NCBI GenBank assembly: GCA_963665455.1
Contig: OY762279.1
Coordinates: 1,736,001 to 1,800,000 of the forward strand
Origin: VXNE01 sp963665455
GTDB taxonomy: Bacteria; Pseudomonadota; Gammaproteobacteria; Pseudomonadales; Azotimanducaceae
Length of the DNA stretch: 64,000 nucleotides
Reading direction: 5' to 3'
In this document: one piece after another, positions 18,502-27,619 of the stretch
Position numbering within the stretch: the first letter of the stretch is position 1
Layout: each line of letters opens with the position of its first letter
The notes under the pieces: generated by a model
What the model saw: the letters and a program-made list of their open reading frames with translations, nothing else
Database searches by the model: none
What the model was told of the DNA's origin: nothing
Made by a program: the position numbers and the translations under genes

Positions 18502-19068
18502 ATGGAACCGAAAAGAAGCATGACCGCCGAGGAGATCCGGGGCCGGGTGGCGCGGTTCGGCGACCTCAAGCCGATGTCCACGGCGCAGGAACTCGACTGG
18601 GTGCCCCAGGACGCCATGGACGTCATATTCGCCCGCGACCTGCGGCCGATCATCATCGAGCAGACGAAGAACCCCTTCGGCAAGACCGCGGGGATCTACG
18701 GGGCGGCGGGCACGACCATGAATGTCTCGATCATGCCGCCCGGTCAAGGCCCCTGCCTCCACGCGCACGACAACACCTACGAAACCTTCGTGGTGCTCGA
18801 TGGCACCATCGAGTTCCGGGTCGGCCCCGAGGGGGAGGAGAAGGTGACCCTCGGCAAGTGGGATACGTTTTCGTGTCCGCCGGGCGCCTACCGGGGGTTC
18901 CGCAACGCCGGCGAGGACAACGCCGTGCTGCTGACGGTGATCACGGGCGCCGTGGACGCGCGCGACGATGTCTGCGTACCGCCCAGCGTTGGCCGGGAAA
19001 TCGACGAGCGTTTCGGGGGCAAGGTGCTCGACGCGTTCAAGAAGCTCGCGACGTTCAACGAGGACTAG
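18502..19068 (+). CDS. cupin-domain protein
   Basis: 188 aa with one cupin barrel. Motif 1 is G-x5-HAH-x-NTYE-x6-G (around CLHAHDNTYETF), with two His and a Glu for a metal; motif 2 is CPPGAYRGFRNAGED, where the usual His is replaced by Arg/Phe. Such proteins include small dioxygenases and sugar- or thiol-modifying enzymes. No signal peptide. GGGAGGAACG precedes the ATG at 18502. Its position right after the MetE-like gene suggests a shared pathway, perhaps catabolism of a methylated compound; this is inference. Confidence 0.75.
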   Translation: MEPKRSMTAEEIRGRVARFGDLKPMSTAQELDWVPQDAMDVIFARDLRPIIIEQTKNPFGKTAGIYGAAGTTMNVSIMPPGQGPCLHAHDNTYETFVVLDGTIEFRVGPEGEEKVTLGKWDTFSCPPGAYRGFRNAGEDNAVLLTVITGAVDARDDVCVPPSVGREIDERFGGKVLDAFKKLATFNED

Positions 19069-19156
19069 ACCCCTGTCCAGCAGGATCGTGGTTCTCGAGT
19101 CAGCCGGCAACCTTGGCAGGGCCTTCGATTTCACGCCAGCGCACGGGACGCTTGCG

Positions 19157-20536
19157 TCAGGCCATCACGATGTTCCGAATGATGAACAGCGACAGGAACG
19201 CCTGCACCACGAAGATTCCCGCGACCGCCCAGCGCACCCACGCCCGGGGCAGGACGCGCGCGTCCATGCGCCGCTTCTGCAGATAGAACGTCAGAAAGCT
19301 CTGCAACGGCAGCATGAACGCCCCGTAGGTCGCCCCGAAGGTGACGAGCACGATGGGCTGCGGGAACCACAGGTAGAGCCCGGCGCTCACGATGGGCATC
19401 GCGACGACGTAGCCGGCGATCCACCTGCGCCGCAGCCCGAGATTGCTGCGCGGGATGAAGCCGAGGGTCACGAGCAGGTCGGGGAAGCTGCGCGACCCCG
19501 CGCCGATGCCGGACAGGGACGTCGAGAACAGGATGCAGAAGGCCCCGAAGGTGAACAGCCAGAAGGACCAGGGGCCGAGGGTCTGGGTGTACATCCGGGA
19601 GAGGACGGCGATCGTCTCGGAACCGGACGGCAGTTCCCCGATCCGGTGCAGCACCCCGGCCCCGAGGAAGAAGAATGACAGCGTCGCGAAGGTCAGGATG
19701 ATGAGCGTCACCCAGACGTCGGTCTGCACGACGCGCACCCAGCCCTTCGCCCGCTCCACCCAGCCGGGCTCGTCGCGGTCTCCGCCCACGAAGGTCGGAT
19801 AGCCCTTCTCCACGCACCAGTACGTATAGGCCGCGATCTCGCCGGACGCGACGCCCGTGGCCCCGTACATGGCCAGCGCAAGCACGGCATGTTCGAGGGG
19901 AAAGTCGAAGGTCAGGCCGGAGAGGATGTCGGCCCCGGTGGCCCGGAACTCCGTGGTCTGCATGAGTAGCGCGGAGAGGATCGTCGCCGCGGTGAAGCTC
20001 ATCACGAGGACGAGCATCGCCTTCTCCAGCCGCACGTAGGCGCCCGTGCCGAGGATCAACATGACCAACGCGGCGGCGGAGACGGTGGCCCAGGTCTCTG
20101 TCAGGGCCGGTACCGCGGGTCCGACGAGCAAACCAAGGGCCTGACCCGCCCCGCCGATGATCCCGCCGCCGATGAGCGTGCTCGGCACGAAGCCGACCAG
20201 GCCGAGCCAGATGGGCCACGCGACGCGCTCCTTGTTGAAGAAACGGAGCTTGCCGGGCAGCCGGTTCAGCGCGCGCAGGTAGGTGTCTCCGGTGGTCACC
20301 ACGTAGCGGGCGAGTTCCGCCTGGATCAGGGACTTGATCCAGCAGGAGAGCAACACCCACCAGAGCAGGACGAAGCCGGCCGCGGCACCGAGCCCCGCCG
20401 TGAGCAGGATCTCCCCCGAACCCACGATGGACCCGGACACCACGATGCCCGGACCGAGATTGCGCAGGCGGCCGGCGAGCCCCTGGGGCGGTTCCCGCGT
20501 TTCCCCGGGCCGAATGGTGTAGGGGTCGTCGCTCAG
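19157..20536 (-). CDS. Nramp-family divalent metal transporter-like protein, probable CTG start
   Basis: 459 aa if translation starts at the CTG at 20536 (LSDDPYTIRPGE), or 428 aa from a GTG at 20443. The longer form is preferred: it restores the full first membrane helix (LGPGIVVSGSIVGSGE), and GGAG lies five bases upstream of the CTG, whose TG overlaps the TGA stop of the upstream gene (CTGA). No ATG, GTG or TTG was found in frame between these points. About eleven hydrophobic segments follow. The classical DPGN metal motif of helix 1 is replaced by GSIVGSGE, and the MPH motif is not seen, so the transported ion is open. Confidence 0.7.
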   Translation of the reverse strand: MSDDPYTIRPGETREPPQGLAGRLRNLGPGIVVSGSIVGSGEILLTAGLGAAAGFVLLWWVLLSCWIKSLIQAELARYVVTTGDTYLRALNRLPGKLRFFNKERVAWPIWLGLVGFVPSTLIGGGIIGGAGQALGLLVGPAVPALTETWATVSAAALVMLILGTGAYVRLEKAMLVLVMSFTAATILSALLMQTTEFRATGADILSGLTFDFPLEHAVLALAMYGATGVASGEIAAYTYWCVEKGYPTFVGGDRDEPGWVERAKGWVRVVQTDVWVTLIILTFATLSFFFLGAGVLHRIGELPSGSETIAVLSRMYTQTLGPWSFWLFTFGAFCILFSTSLSGIGAGSRSFPDLLVTLGFIPRSNLGLRRRWIAGYVVAMPIVSAGLYLWFPQPIVLVTFGATYGAFMLPLQSFLTFYLQKRRMDARVLPRAWVRWAVAGIFVVQAFLSLFIIRNIVMA

Positions 20537-21234
20537 CGCGCCGCTCCGGTGCCGTCGGATGGACGGGCCGTGCAGTCGTAGTCGCCGTAGCGCACGCGCC
20601 GATCCTCGTCCACGGTCCGGAAGAGGAACGCCTTGCCGCGCATGGCGACATGGACCGATTCGACCAGCAGCGCGTCGAACTCGGGATCGCGGAAAAACGT
20701 CGTCTCCTGGCGGAACTCGCGAATCGTCACGGTCGGTGCCGGCGAGACTTCTTCGAGGGTCTCCAACACGAAGCGGATCGGCTCGAAGCCGGCCTTGCGG
20801 ACGGTCAGCGTGCCCTGGAGCTGGTCCAGAAACGGCGGGGCGTCTTCCTCCTCCGAAGGGGCCAGCGCGAAGGTGAAGGTGAGGGTCTCGTAGTCCTCGT
20901 CGGCGAGGGCGACGGAGTCCTCAAGGGCCATGGTGGCGAGATCGAACTCGGTGGGATGCCCGCGGCGGCCCCGGTCCTCCGCACCCTGCTCATAGCGCTC
21001 GAAGTCCTTGACCGAGGGGGACTCGTCGTTGATGGTCACCAGGCCCCAGCCGGCCTCGGCCGTGAAGCGTTCCTTCAGCACGCGCCCCTGAATGGTCGCC
21101 ACGGTGGTGTAGTCGCACGAGAGTCGCTCATCCGTCGGGGGATTGGCCTCCACCACGGAGCGGAACAGGGACAGTGCGCGGTCGTCCGGCGCGGCGAACG
21201 CGAGCACAAGGGCCGTGGCGGTGAGAGTGCCCAT
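20533..21234 (-). CDS. exported protein of unknown function
   Basis: 233 aa. The first 15 residues (TLTATALVLAFAAP) look like a short signal peptide. The rest is rich in Glu, Asp and Phe with alternating strands (for example YETLTFTFALAPSEEE), compatible with a beta-rich periplasmic lipid- or polymer-binding protein, but I recognise no family. It sits between the sulfatase gene (21 bases upstream) and the Nramp gene, whose start overlaps its stop, so it is part of this minus-strand operon. Confidence 0.6.
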   Translation of the reverse strand: MGTLTATALVLAFAAPDDRALSLFRSVVEANPPTDERLSCDYTTVATIQGRVLKERFTAEAGWGLVTINDESPSVKDFERYEQGAEDRGRRGHPTEFDLATMALEDSVALADEDYETLTFTFALAPSEEEDAPPFLDQLQGTLTVRKAGFEPIRFVLETLEEVSPAPTVTIREFRQETTFFRDPEFDALLVESVHVAMRGKAFLFRTVDEDRRVRYGDYDCTARPSDGTGAAR

Positions 21235-21255
21235 ATCGAGCGACGCGGCGGCGCC

Positions 21256-22707
21256 CTACAGCCCGAGCCGCTCGTACTGCGAGGGCGGCGCGTCGGACCG
21301 CTCCATCGCGTGCCGCAGCAGTTCCGCGTAGCGCGCCTCCACGGGCGTGCCGACGAGATTGCGCGTCTGTCCGGGATCGTTCCCGATGTTGAAGAGTTGG
21401 GAATCCCGCACGATGTCCGTCCGCCGCATCCTGGAACGCGCACGGATGACGGGCATGTCCGTGTACGGCAGGAAGTTCCCGAGCTCCGCATCGCGGAACA
21501 TTCCGGCGCCGGGCAGGCTGTGGAAGTGGTAGCTCGTCGGCACCTGATAGTGCAGGTAGAGGGGCGCGTTGTCGGGCTGGGCGGCGGCGCGCATGTAGGT
21601 GTAGCCGCCGTCCGTCACGTTCACCGGCATCCCGAACCAGCCATAGAGGGCGGCCTCCCGGGCCATCGGCGCGTCCCGTTCGAACGCTCCGCGCAGGGAC
21701 TCGCCGTGGATGGCGTGCGGGCAATCCACCCCGAAGTAGTCGAGCAGCGTCGGCATCACGTCGATGTTCTGGGTGAGTTGGCGCCGGCGCTGGCCGGCGT
21801 GCCGGTTGCCGGGGAGCTTCGCCACGAAGGGCAGGTTCGCGAGCTCGTTCCAGGCGTGCCAGCGGTTCTTGCCGGTGCAGCCGTGCTCGCCGATCAGGTG
21901 GCCGTGGTCCGTGGTCAGGATGATGAGCGTCTCCTCGAAGATGCCCTGCCGCTGCAATTCGTCGAGGAGCCTGCCGAGGTATTCGTCCGCCATGGACAGG
22001 GTGCCGGCGTAGCGCCGCCGGAGATGGCGTATCGCCTCGTCGCCGCCCTCGGCGCGGTCGTAGCCGGTCCATACGTTGAGCGGACCGTTCCAATCGTCGC
22101 CGTATTGATCGACGTACACCTTCGGGCAGTCGAAGGGCTCGTGGGGATCGAAGCCCTCCACCCACAGGAGGAAGTCGTCGGTGCCCTCGTTGCGCTGCAG
22201 CCAGTCGATGGCGCCGAGGAAGGTCTTCGGCGTGGGGAACTCCGCCGCCGACGTGAAGCGCTCGGCGTTCAGCGCGTATTGCTCGGTCCATCGGCCGAGA
22301 TGTTCCGGCTCGGCCGGCGGCCGCGTGCGCGACTGCCAGCAGTCGTTCTCCTGGCCCCGGTGGAACTGATAGGTGTCGAACTGGGTGTGGTAGTTCTCGC
22401 CGCCGACGTGGAAGTAGTGGTAGTGGTCCGTCTCCATGTGCGAGCGGATGCCGGCCTGGCGCAGGAGCCCGGGGAACGGCACGTCAAACGGCTCGATGGC
22501 GCCCCAGGGCCGTTCGAGGAAGTTGAGCCGCCCCGTCATGATGTCGCGCCGGGCGGGCATGCACGGGGCGGAGCCGAGCCAGTGGTTGTCGTGGACGACG
22601 CCGGCGTTGGCGAGGCGCGTGATGTTCGGCGCCCGCACCCAGTCGTTGCCGTAGATGGGCAGGTAGTTGCGGTTCAGGCTGTCGAGCAGGATGAAGACGG
22701 CTTTCAT
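21256..22707 (-). CDS. type I sulfatase (formylglycine-dependent)
   Basis: 483 aa from the ATG at 22707. The N-terminal metal segment is ILLDSLNRNYLPIYG, and CMPAR at residues 49-53 is the C-x-P-x-R signature whose Cys49 must be converted to formylglycine. LTTDHGHLIGEHG supplies the later metal Asp-His pair, and GKNRWHAWNE a substrate/catalytic His region. Members cleave sulfate (or phosphonate) esters of sugars and small molecules. No signal peptide is seen, so it may act in the cytoplasm. The maturation enzyme FGE is not in the window. The neighbouring NTF2-like and hotdog genes are on the same strand. Confidence 0.85.
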   Translation of the reverse strand: MKAVFILLDSLNRNYLPIYGNDWVRAPNITRLANAGVVHDNHWLGSAPCMPARRDIMTGRLNFLERPWGAIEPFDVPFPGLLRQAGIRSHMETDHYHYFHVGGENYHTQFDTYQFHRGQENDCWQSRTRPPAEPEHLGRWTEQYALNAERFTSAAEFPTPKTFLGAIDWLQRNEGTDDFLLWVEGFDPHEPFDCPKVYVDQYGDDWNGPLNVWTGYDRAEGGDEAIRHLRRRYAGTLSMADEYLGRLLDELQRQGIFEETLIILTTDHGHLIGEHGCTGKNRWHAWNELANLPFVAKLPGNRHAGQRRRQLTQNIDVMPTLLDYFGVDCPHAIHGESLRGAFERDAPMAREAALYGWFGMPVNVTDGGYTYMRAAAQPDNAPLYLHYQVPTSYHFHSLPGAGMFRDAELGNFLPYTDMPVIRARSRMRRTDIVRDSQLFNIGNDPGQTRNLVGTPVEARYAELLRHAMERSDAPPSQYERLGL

Positions 22708-22747
22708 GCGGGGCTCCGATGTGCGTTGGGGAGGCCGGTCGGGGCGG

Positions 22748-23224
22748 CTAGAAACCCTCGCCTTCTTCCTGGGTCGGCATGCCCGAGTAGTGTACGTGGT
22801 GGATCTGCCAGACGCGGTTCTCGCGCTTGTATATCTGCGTTTCCCGGCCCGCCGAGTTGATGGGCGTGCCGTTCGGGAGGGTGGCCTCGAAGGTCCAGTA
22901 GAACTCGGACCATGCCGTGTCGTCGGTGAGTTGGTACACCTCGAAATCGCCGATCGTGAGATGGCGCGTCGGCAGACCCCCCATGGCACCTTCGTAGAAG
23001 TTCTGCCGGATGTCCTCCCAGCCGCGTTGGTGGCCACGCGGCTGTATGAAGGAGACGCCGGGCGCTTGGCTCCAGATATCCTCGGCAAGCTCCAGGTCCA
23101 GTTCGTTGACGGCGGTTGCGTAGCGCTCGAGGAGGGCCGCAATCTCTGCCGTGGCGGTGTCCTCGGCAAGGGCCGCATGGCCCACGGCTGCGGCGAGGAC
23201 GAGGGTGGCTATCCGTTTCGGCAT
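22748..23224 (-). CDS. exported SnoaL/NTF2-like (DUF4440-type) protein
   Basis: 158 aa from the ATG at 23224 (MPKRIATL), chosen because GGAG lies six bases upstream; the open frame starts at a TTG 12 bases earlier. A signal peptide ends near AALAED. The body has the NTF2 cone pattern: an N-terminal helix LLERYATAVNELD, then the EDIWSQ segment, and strands ending in VWQIHHVHYSGMP. Such domains are ligand pockets or small isomerase-type enzymes; no function is assigned. Confidence 0.7.
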   Translation of the reverse strand: MPKRIATLVLAAAVGHAALAEDTATAEIAALLERYATAVNELDLELAEDIWSQAPGVSFIQPRGHQRGWEDIRQNFYEGAMGGLPTRHLTIGDFEVYQLTDDTAWSEFYWTFEATLPNGTPINSAGRETQIYKRENRVWQIHHVHYSGMPTQEEGEGF

Positions 23225-23255
23225 CACTATCTCCAACGTGCAAATCGATGGTGCG

Positions 23256-23660
23256 TCAACGCTTCCCGGCGTCGAGCTTGTAGGTAACCGTGGCCATGGC
23301 GATCTCGGCCCCGTCGGAATCCGTCACGCTCACCTCGCCAACGGAGATCGTGCCGCCGCGCCGGCGGACCGTTGCCGTGGCGATGAGGTCCACGGCGACG
23401 GCGAGGCGCAGGAAGTGGATCGTGAAGCCGATGGTGGCGCCGCGCGCGTTCGGAGGTGGATCGGGCAACGACCAGAAGGCTGCCGTGGCGGCCGTATCGA
23501 CGAACGCGCTGATCGCGCCGCCGTGGATGCGCCCGACGCCCAGGTGGGGCCGATAGGGCAGACGCAGGACGACGCGGTCGGGGGCGGACTCGACGAACTC
23601 GATCCCCATGGTCCGCGAGAAGCCCTCCTGCACGATGCCGTGCACGCGGTCGAGTCCCAT
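23256..23660 (-). CDS. hotdog-fold thioesterase, PaaI type
   Basis: 134 aa from the ATG at 23660; the frame runs further upstream but that part is not family-like and overlaps a small ORF. The hotdog signature is HLGVGRIHGGAISAFVDTAA, with Gly-Gly before the central helix, followed by the GFTIHFLR strand. PaaI-like enzymes hydrolyse acyl- or aryl-CoA thioesters in the cytoplasm. It lies 32 bases upstream of the NTF2-like gene, with which it is probably co-transcribed. Confidence 0.75.
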   Translation of the reverse strand: MGLDRVHGIVQEGFSRTMGIEFVESAPDRVVLRLPYRPHLGVGRIHGGAISAFVDTAATAAFWSLPDPPPNARGATIGFTIHFLRLAVAVDLIATATVRRRGGTISVGEVSVTDSDGAEIAMATVTYKLDAGKR

Positions 23661-23665
23661 GTCTG

Positions 23666-23776
23666 CTAGCGCAGGTGGCTCGAACGGAACTGGATGCCCC
23701 AGTGACCGTCCACGCAGGTCGCGATCCAGAAGGTGTCGATGTGACGCTGCATGGCGGCGAAGGCGGCTTCGCGCAT
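23666..23776 (-). pseudogene. 36-aa ORF, possible tail of a decayed SnoaL/NTF2-like gene
   Basis: ATG at 23776 with AAGGAAG upstream, TAG at 23666-23668. The peptide (MREAAFAAMQ at the start, FWIATCVDGHWGIQFRSS near the end) resembles the last strands of SnoaL-like proteins, where a GHWGIQ-type turn precedes RSS. It is far shorter than such proteins (about 130-160 aa), so it is either a remnant or a genuine microprotein. It ends six bases before the thioesterase start. Confidence 0.35.
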
Positions 23777-23887
23777 GGCGATTCGGCTTCCTTAAGCTGA
23801 GTTCGACTGACGTGCACCGGCGGACCGGGCTCGGCCCGCGAGCGTGGTAGCTTACCCCATCGCCTGGTCGAAAGAGGGAATCCCACC

Positions 23888-25495
23888 GTGCCTGCACGCT
23901 CGGAACGACGCAGCTTCTGGACCTGGGGCCATGTCTCGGACGAGCCGTCCGACGCGGAGCGCAAGGCCTCCGCCGAGCGGCTGTCGGCCCGCCTCGGGCG
24001 CGCCGTCGCGCCGCCGCCCATTCCCGATCTCGCGGACGTGCCGTTGCGGCCGGGTCGGGTTGCGGTGCCGGCCCGCCTTGCCGGGTTCGTCACCGCCGAG
24101 CATGTCGAACGGGCGACACACACCTACGGCGGACACTCCATGGAACTCCTGAAGGCGCTGCGCGGGGTGTTCGACAACCCGCCGGACGCGGTGGCGCACC
24201 CGCGCACGGAGGACGAGCTGGAGGCCGTGCTGGAGTGGTGCGACGCCAATGGCTACACGGCAATCCCCTACGGCGGTGCCACGTCGGTGGTATGGGGGGT
24301 GAACGTTCCCGAGGGCGCGGAAGCCGCGGTCAGCATCGACCTCGACCACTTGAGCGAGGTCGTGGAGATCGACGAGGTCTCGCGGGCCGGCCGCTTTCAG
24401 GCAGGCATCCTGGGCCCGGACCTCGAAGCGGCGTTGCGGCCGATGGGGCTCACCCTGCGCCACTTTCCGCAGAGCTTCCCGTGGTCCACGGTCGGCGGGT
24501 GGGTCGCGACCCGCTCCGGCGGCCACTACGCGACGAATCACACCCACATCGACGATTTCGTGGAGTCCACCCGCATGCTCTCGCCGGCGGGATGGATGGA
24601 GACGCGCCGGCTGCCGGGCAGTGGTGCGGGGCCGAGCCCGGACCGGCTCGTGATCGGTTCGGAGGGTACGCTCGGCATCATCAGCGAATGCTGGTTGCGC
24701 TTGCAGAAGCGTCCGACGTTCCGGGCCACCGCCGGCATCACCTTTTCCGATTGGCACACGGGTACGGACGCGGTGCGCGCCATCGTCCAGGCGAAGCTGT
24801 GGCCGGCCAACTTGAGGATTCTCGATCCCGTCGAGGCGCGGGCGAGCGCCGGGCTCGATGGCGACTCGGCGCTACTCATCGTCGGTTTCGAGTCTGCGGA
24901 CGTCCGGCAAGGCGGGCACGTCCACGAAGCGGTCGCGTTGGCTCGGGACCATGGTGGGAACATCGCGGACGACGACATCCTGATCGACGACGGTAGCGGC
25001 CGGGCGACCGGCCGGGGCGGCGCGGTCGGGGCGTGGCGCAACGCGTTCATCGGAGTCAACGCGGGCGCGACGAACGGCCTCGGATTGCTCTCCGACACCT
25101 TCGAGACGGCCATCACCTGGGACCGCTGGCCCCAATTCGACGCCGCCGTGCGGGACCGGATGACACGCGTGCTCGAGGAGGTGCTGGGCGAGGGCGCGGC
25201 GCTATCCTGCCGCTTCACCCACGTTTATCCGGATGGTCCGGCGCCCTACTACTCCTGGAATGGCCCGGCGTCCCTCGGCGGCGAAGCCGAACAGTGGCAG
25301 GCGATCAAGGACGAAGCCACCGCGGCGATCGTCGATGCCGGGGGCACGGTGACGCATCACCACGCCGTGGGTCGCATGCACCGCCCCGGCTGGGACCGCC
25401 AGCGCCCGGACCTGTTCGCCGAGGTGCTGAAGGCGGCGAAGGGACGGCTGGACCCGAACGGCATCCTCAATCCGGGCGTCCTCATCGACGCCTGA
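23888..25495 (+). CDS. FAD-linked oxidase, alkyl-DHAP synthase/D-lactate dehydrogenase superfamily
   Basis: 535 aa from a GTG at 23888 (AGAGGGAA upstream). The PP-loop of the FAD_binding_4 domain is IPYGGATSVVWG, with the second FAD segment at FPWSTVGGWVATRSGG. The C-terminus has the HHHAVGRMHRPG motif that in alkyldihydroxyacetonephosphate synthase supplies active-site His residues, and it ends in LDPNGILNPG as is usual for the superfamily. It could catalyse ether-lipid synthesis or oxidise a 2-hydroxy acid; the His cluster favours an AGPS-like protein. The binding-protein gene follows after five bases. Confidence 0.8.
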   Translation: MPARSERRSFWTWGHVSDEPSDAERKASAERLSARLGRAVAPPPIPDLADVPLRPGRVAVPARLAGFVTAEHVERATHTYGGHSMELLKALRGVFDNPPDAVAHPRTEDELEAVLEWCDANGYTAIPYGGATSVVWGVNVPEGAEAAVSIDLDHLSEVVEIDEVSRAGRFQAGILGPDLEAALRPMGLTLRHFPQSFPWSTVGGWVATRSGGHYATNHTHIDDFVESTRMLSPAGWMETRRLPGSGAGPSPDRLVIGSEGTLGIISECWLRLQKRPTFRATAGITFSDWHTGTDAVRAIVQAKLWPANLRILDPVEARASAGLDGDSALLIVGFESADVRQGGHVHEAVALARDHGGNIADDDILIDDGSGRATGRGGAVGAWRNAFIGVNAGATNGLGLLSDTFETAITWDRWPQFDAAVRDRMTRVLEEVLGEGAALSCRFTHVYPDGPAPYYSWNGPASLGGEAEQWQAIKDEATAAIVDAGGTVTHHHAVGRMHRPGWDRQRPDLFAEVLKAAKGRLDPNGILNPGVLIDA

Positions 25496-25500
25496 CCATC

Positions 25501-27342
25501 ATGTGCAGACGGCTCGTCGCCGTGCTCGGCGTCGCCGCAGCGGTCGCGGCCTTGGCCGAGCCGGACGCGGGCCGCGCGCCGATCGAGTATAGCCACGGCT
25601 TTTCGATGTTCGGCGACTTGAAGTACCCGCCGGACTACACCCACTTCGACTACCTCAACCCGGACGCGCCGAAGGGCGGGACACTCGTGATGTCGCACAT
25701 GAGCGGGTTCGACACGTTTGCGCCGCTTTCATCCACCGGCACGCGGGCACCGGGTTCGGACCTGGCCCTCGACCGGCTGCTGACGATCTCCGGCGACGAA
25801 ATGAACGCCTACTACGGCGATTTGGCCGAGGGGCTGGCCGTGTCCGCAGACCGGCGCTCGATCGCGTTCAAGCTGCGCGCGGAGGCCCGCTGGCACGACG
25901 GCGTGCCGATCACGTCGGCGGACGTGGCCTACACCATGGAGACGATCAAGTCGGACCCGTTCGCCGCGGGACTGCCGGACGTGCTGGGCTGGATCGCGCG
26001 GATCGAGGTGCTGAACGACCGGGAGTTCATCCTGCATACCCATGCGGACGTGACGCCCGCCAACTTCACGATCCTCAACTTCATGACCATATTGCCGGCG
26101 CACTACTGGAAGGGCCGCGACCCCCGAACGCCGGACCTCGTCCCGCATCTCGGCAGTGGCCCGTACCGCGTGGCGGACTTCGACCCGGGCCGCAACGTGC
26201 GGTACGTGCGCGTGCCGGACTACTGGGGCCGCGACACGCCGCCGAACCGGGGCCGCTACAACTTCGACGTGCTGCGCTACGAGGTGTACCGGGACGCCAC
26301 GGTGGCGCGGGAGGCCTTCCGCAAGGGGCTCTTCGACTATTGGGTCGAGCAGGATTTGCGGCACTGGATGTCGTCGTACGACACGCCGGCCCGGGCGCGG
26401 GGCTGGCTGGTCAAGGGCAAGTACTACCTGCGGATCGAGATCGGCGTGCGCCTGATGCTGTCGTGGAACACCCGCCGGGTGCCCTTCGACGACCGCCGCG
26501 TGCGCGAGGCGCTGACCTACGCCATGGATTTCGACTGGCAGAACCGGGCGCTCCATTGGGGACTCCACGAGCGTGCGCAGAGCCACTTCCCCAACACGCC
26601 GTTCGCGGCCACCGGTTTGCCGGATACGGCGGAACTCGCGTTGTTGGAGCCATTCCGCGACGCGTTGCCCCCGGAGCTCTTCACGGCGCCCTTCACGCTG
26701 CCGAAGTCGCCCGGCACCGGACGCAACCGCGCCGGCCTAGAGCGCGCCCGGGCGCTGCTGGAGGAGGCCGGCTGGCGGGCGCGGGGCGGGACGCTCGTCA
26801 ACGCGGATGGCGAGCCCTTGGAAATCGAGTTCCTGTCGCGCTCCCGGGCCGACCAGCGGACGCTGCTGCCCTACATCGACAGCCTCGCGCAGCTCGGCAT
26901 CCAGGGCACGATTCGGACCGTGGACAACACGGAGTACATCAACCGGCGGAGGACCCTCGACTTCGAGGCGAGCCTCCGCAACCACGACATCCTCCTCCCG
27001 CCGATCATCGAGCTCAAGGGGTTCTTCCATTCGGTGTCCGTCAACATGCCGCTGACCCGCAACCTGGCCGGCATCGCCCACCCGGCCGTGGACGCGTTGG
27101 TGGAGAGGGCGACCAACACCACGTCGTACGAGGAGATGCGGGTTGCCCTCCAGGCGCTCGACCGGGTGCTGCTTTGGGGCTACTACCAGATTCCACTGAA
27201 CGCGGTCGCCGATCCCTTCCTCGTCTACTGGGACAAGTTCGGCCGGTCGGCCCGGGCGCTCGAAGCGAAGTACATGTCTCCGTTTCCCCACGGGTGGTGG
27301 TACGACGCGGAGAAGGCGGCGCGGATCCGGCTTGGGGATTGA
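25501..27342 (+). CDS. extracellular solute-binding protein, family 5 (YejA-like)
   Basis: 613 aa from the ATG at 25501, with a signal peptide (LVAVLGVAAAVAALAEP). SHGFSMFGDLKYPP, the HFDYLNPDAPKGG segment and FDTFAPLSSTGT are hallmarks of the YejA/microcin-C-type periplasmic oligopeptide binders, and HPAVDALVERA near the end is also typical. It should hand a peptide-like ligand to an ABC permease, but no yejB, yejE or yejF homologue is in the window. Five bases after the FAD oxidase gene, it is clearly co-transcribed with it, so the ligand may relate to that enzyme's substrate. Confidence 0.85.
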   Translation: MCRRLVAVLGVAAAVAALAEPDAGRAPIEYSHGFSMFGDLKYPPDYTHFDYLNPDAPKGGTLVMSHMSGFDTFAPLSSTGTRAPGSDLALDRLLTISGDEMNAYYGDLAEGLAVSADRRSIAFKLRAEARWHDGVPITSADVAYTMETIKSDPFAAGLPDVLGWIARIEVLNDREFILHTHADVTPANFTILNFMTILPAHYWKGRDPRTPDLVPHLGSGPYRVADFDPGRNVRYVRVPDYWGRDTPPNRGRYNFDVLRYEVYRDATVAREAFRKGLFDYWVEQDLRHWMSSYDTPARARGWLVKGKYYLRIEIGVRLMLSWNTRRVPFDDRRVREALTYAMDFDWQNRALHWGLHERAQSHFPNTPFAATGLPDTAELALLEPFRDALPPELFTAPFTLPKSPGTGRNRAGLERARALLEEAGWRARGGTLVNADGEPLEIEFLSRSRADQRTLLPYIDSLAQLGIQGTIRTVDNTEYINRRRTLDFEASLRNHDILLPPIIELKGFFHSVSVNMPLTRNLAGIAHPAVDALVERATNTTSYEEMRVALQALDRVLLWGYYQIPLNAVADPFLVYWDKFGRSARALEAKYMSPFPHGWWYDAEKAARIRLGD

Positions 27343-27363
27343 TCGGGGTGCCGTAGGGGCGTT

Positions 27364-27391
27364 GGGCGGTTTCGGATATCGCGAAACGCCC
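27364..27391 (+). terminator. hairpin after the solute-binding protein gene
   Basis: GGGCGGTTTCG (27364-27374) pairs with CGAAACGCCC (27382-27391) with one bulged base and a seven-base loop, 21 bases after the stop at 27342. There is no clear T-run, so it is a likely but not canonical terminator. Confidence 0.4.
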
Positions 27392-27421
27392 CAAGTTCTC
27401 CGAGTTCAAAGCCGACGCGGC

Positions 27422-27458
27422 TCGTGATAATCGGAAGCGCTACTTCCGATTATCATGA
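27422..27458. repeat. 16-bp AT-rich perfect-type hairpin
   Basis: 27422-27437 pairs with 27443-27458 around the five-base loop CGCTA; the inner 12 bp (GATAATCGGAAG) are perfect, with one G-T pair further out. TATTTT follows on the + strand. Its low GC content stands out sharply from the surroundings. It may be a terminator, an operator for the DUF429 gene, or the end of a lost mobile element. Confidence 0.6.
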
Positions 27459-27619
27459 TATTTTGAACCACCTGTTCAAGCAGCTCAGCCTTCCGACGCC
27501 CGAGTTCTGCCTTGGGGGCTGTGTTCAGACGGGGAAAAGCGACGTTTCTCGGGGGCGCCGCGACGACCGTTCTTGGGTTGATCGGTTGAAAGGCGCCACC
27601 CCTCACAGGCCGCGTTCCA

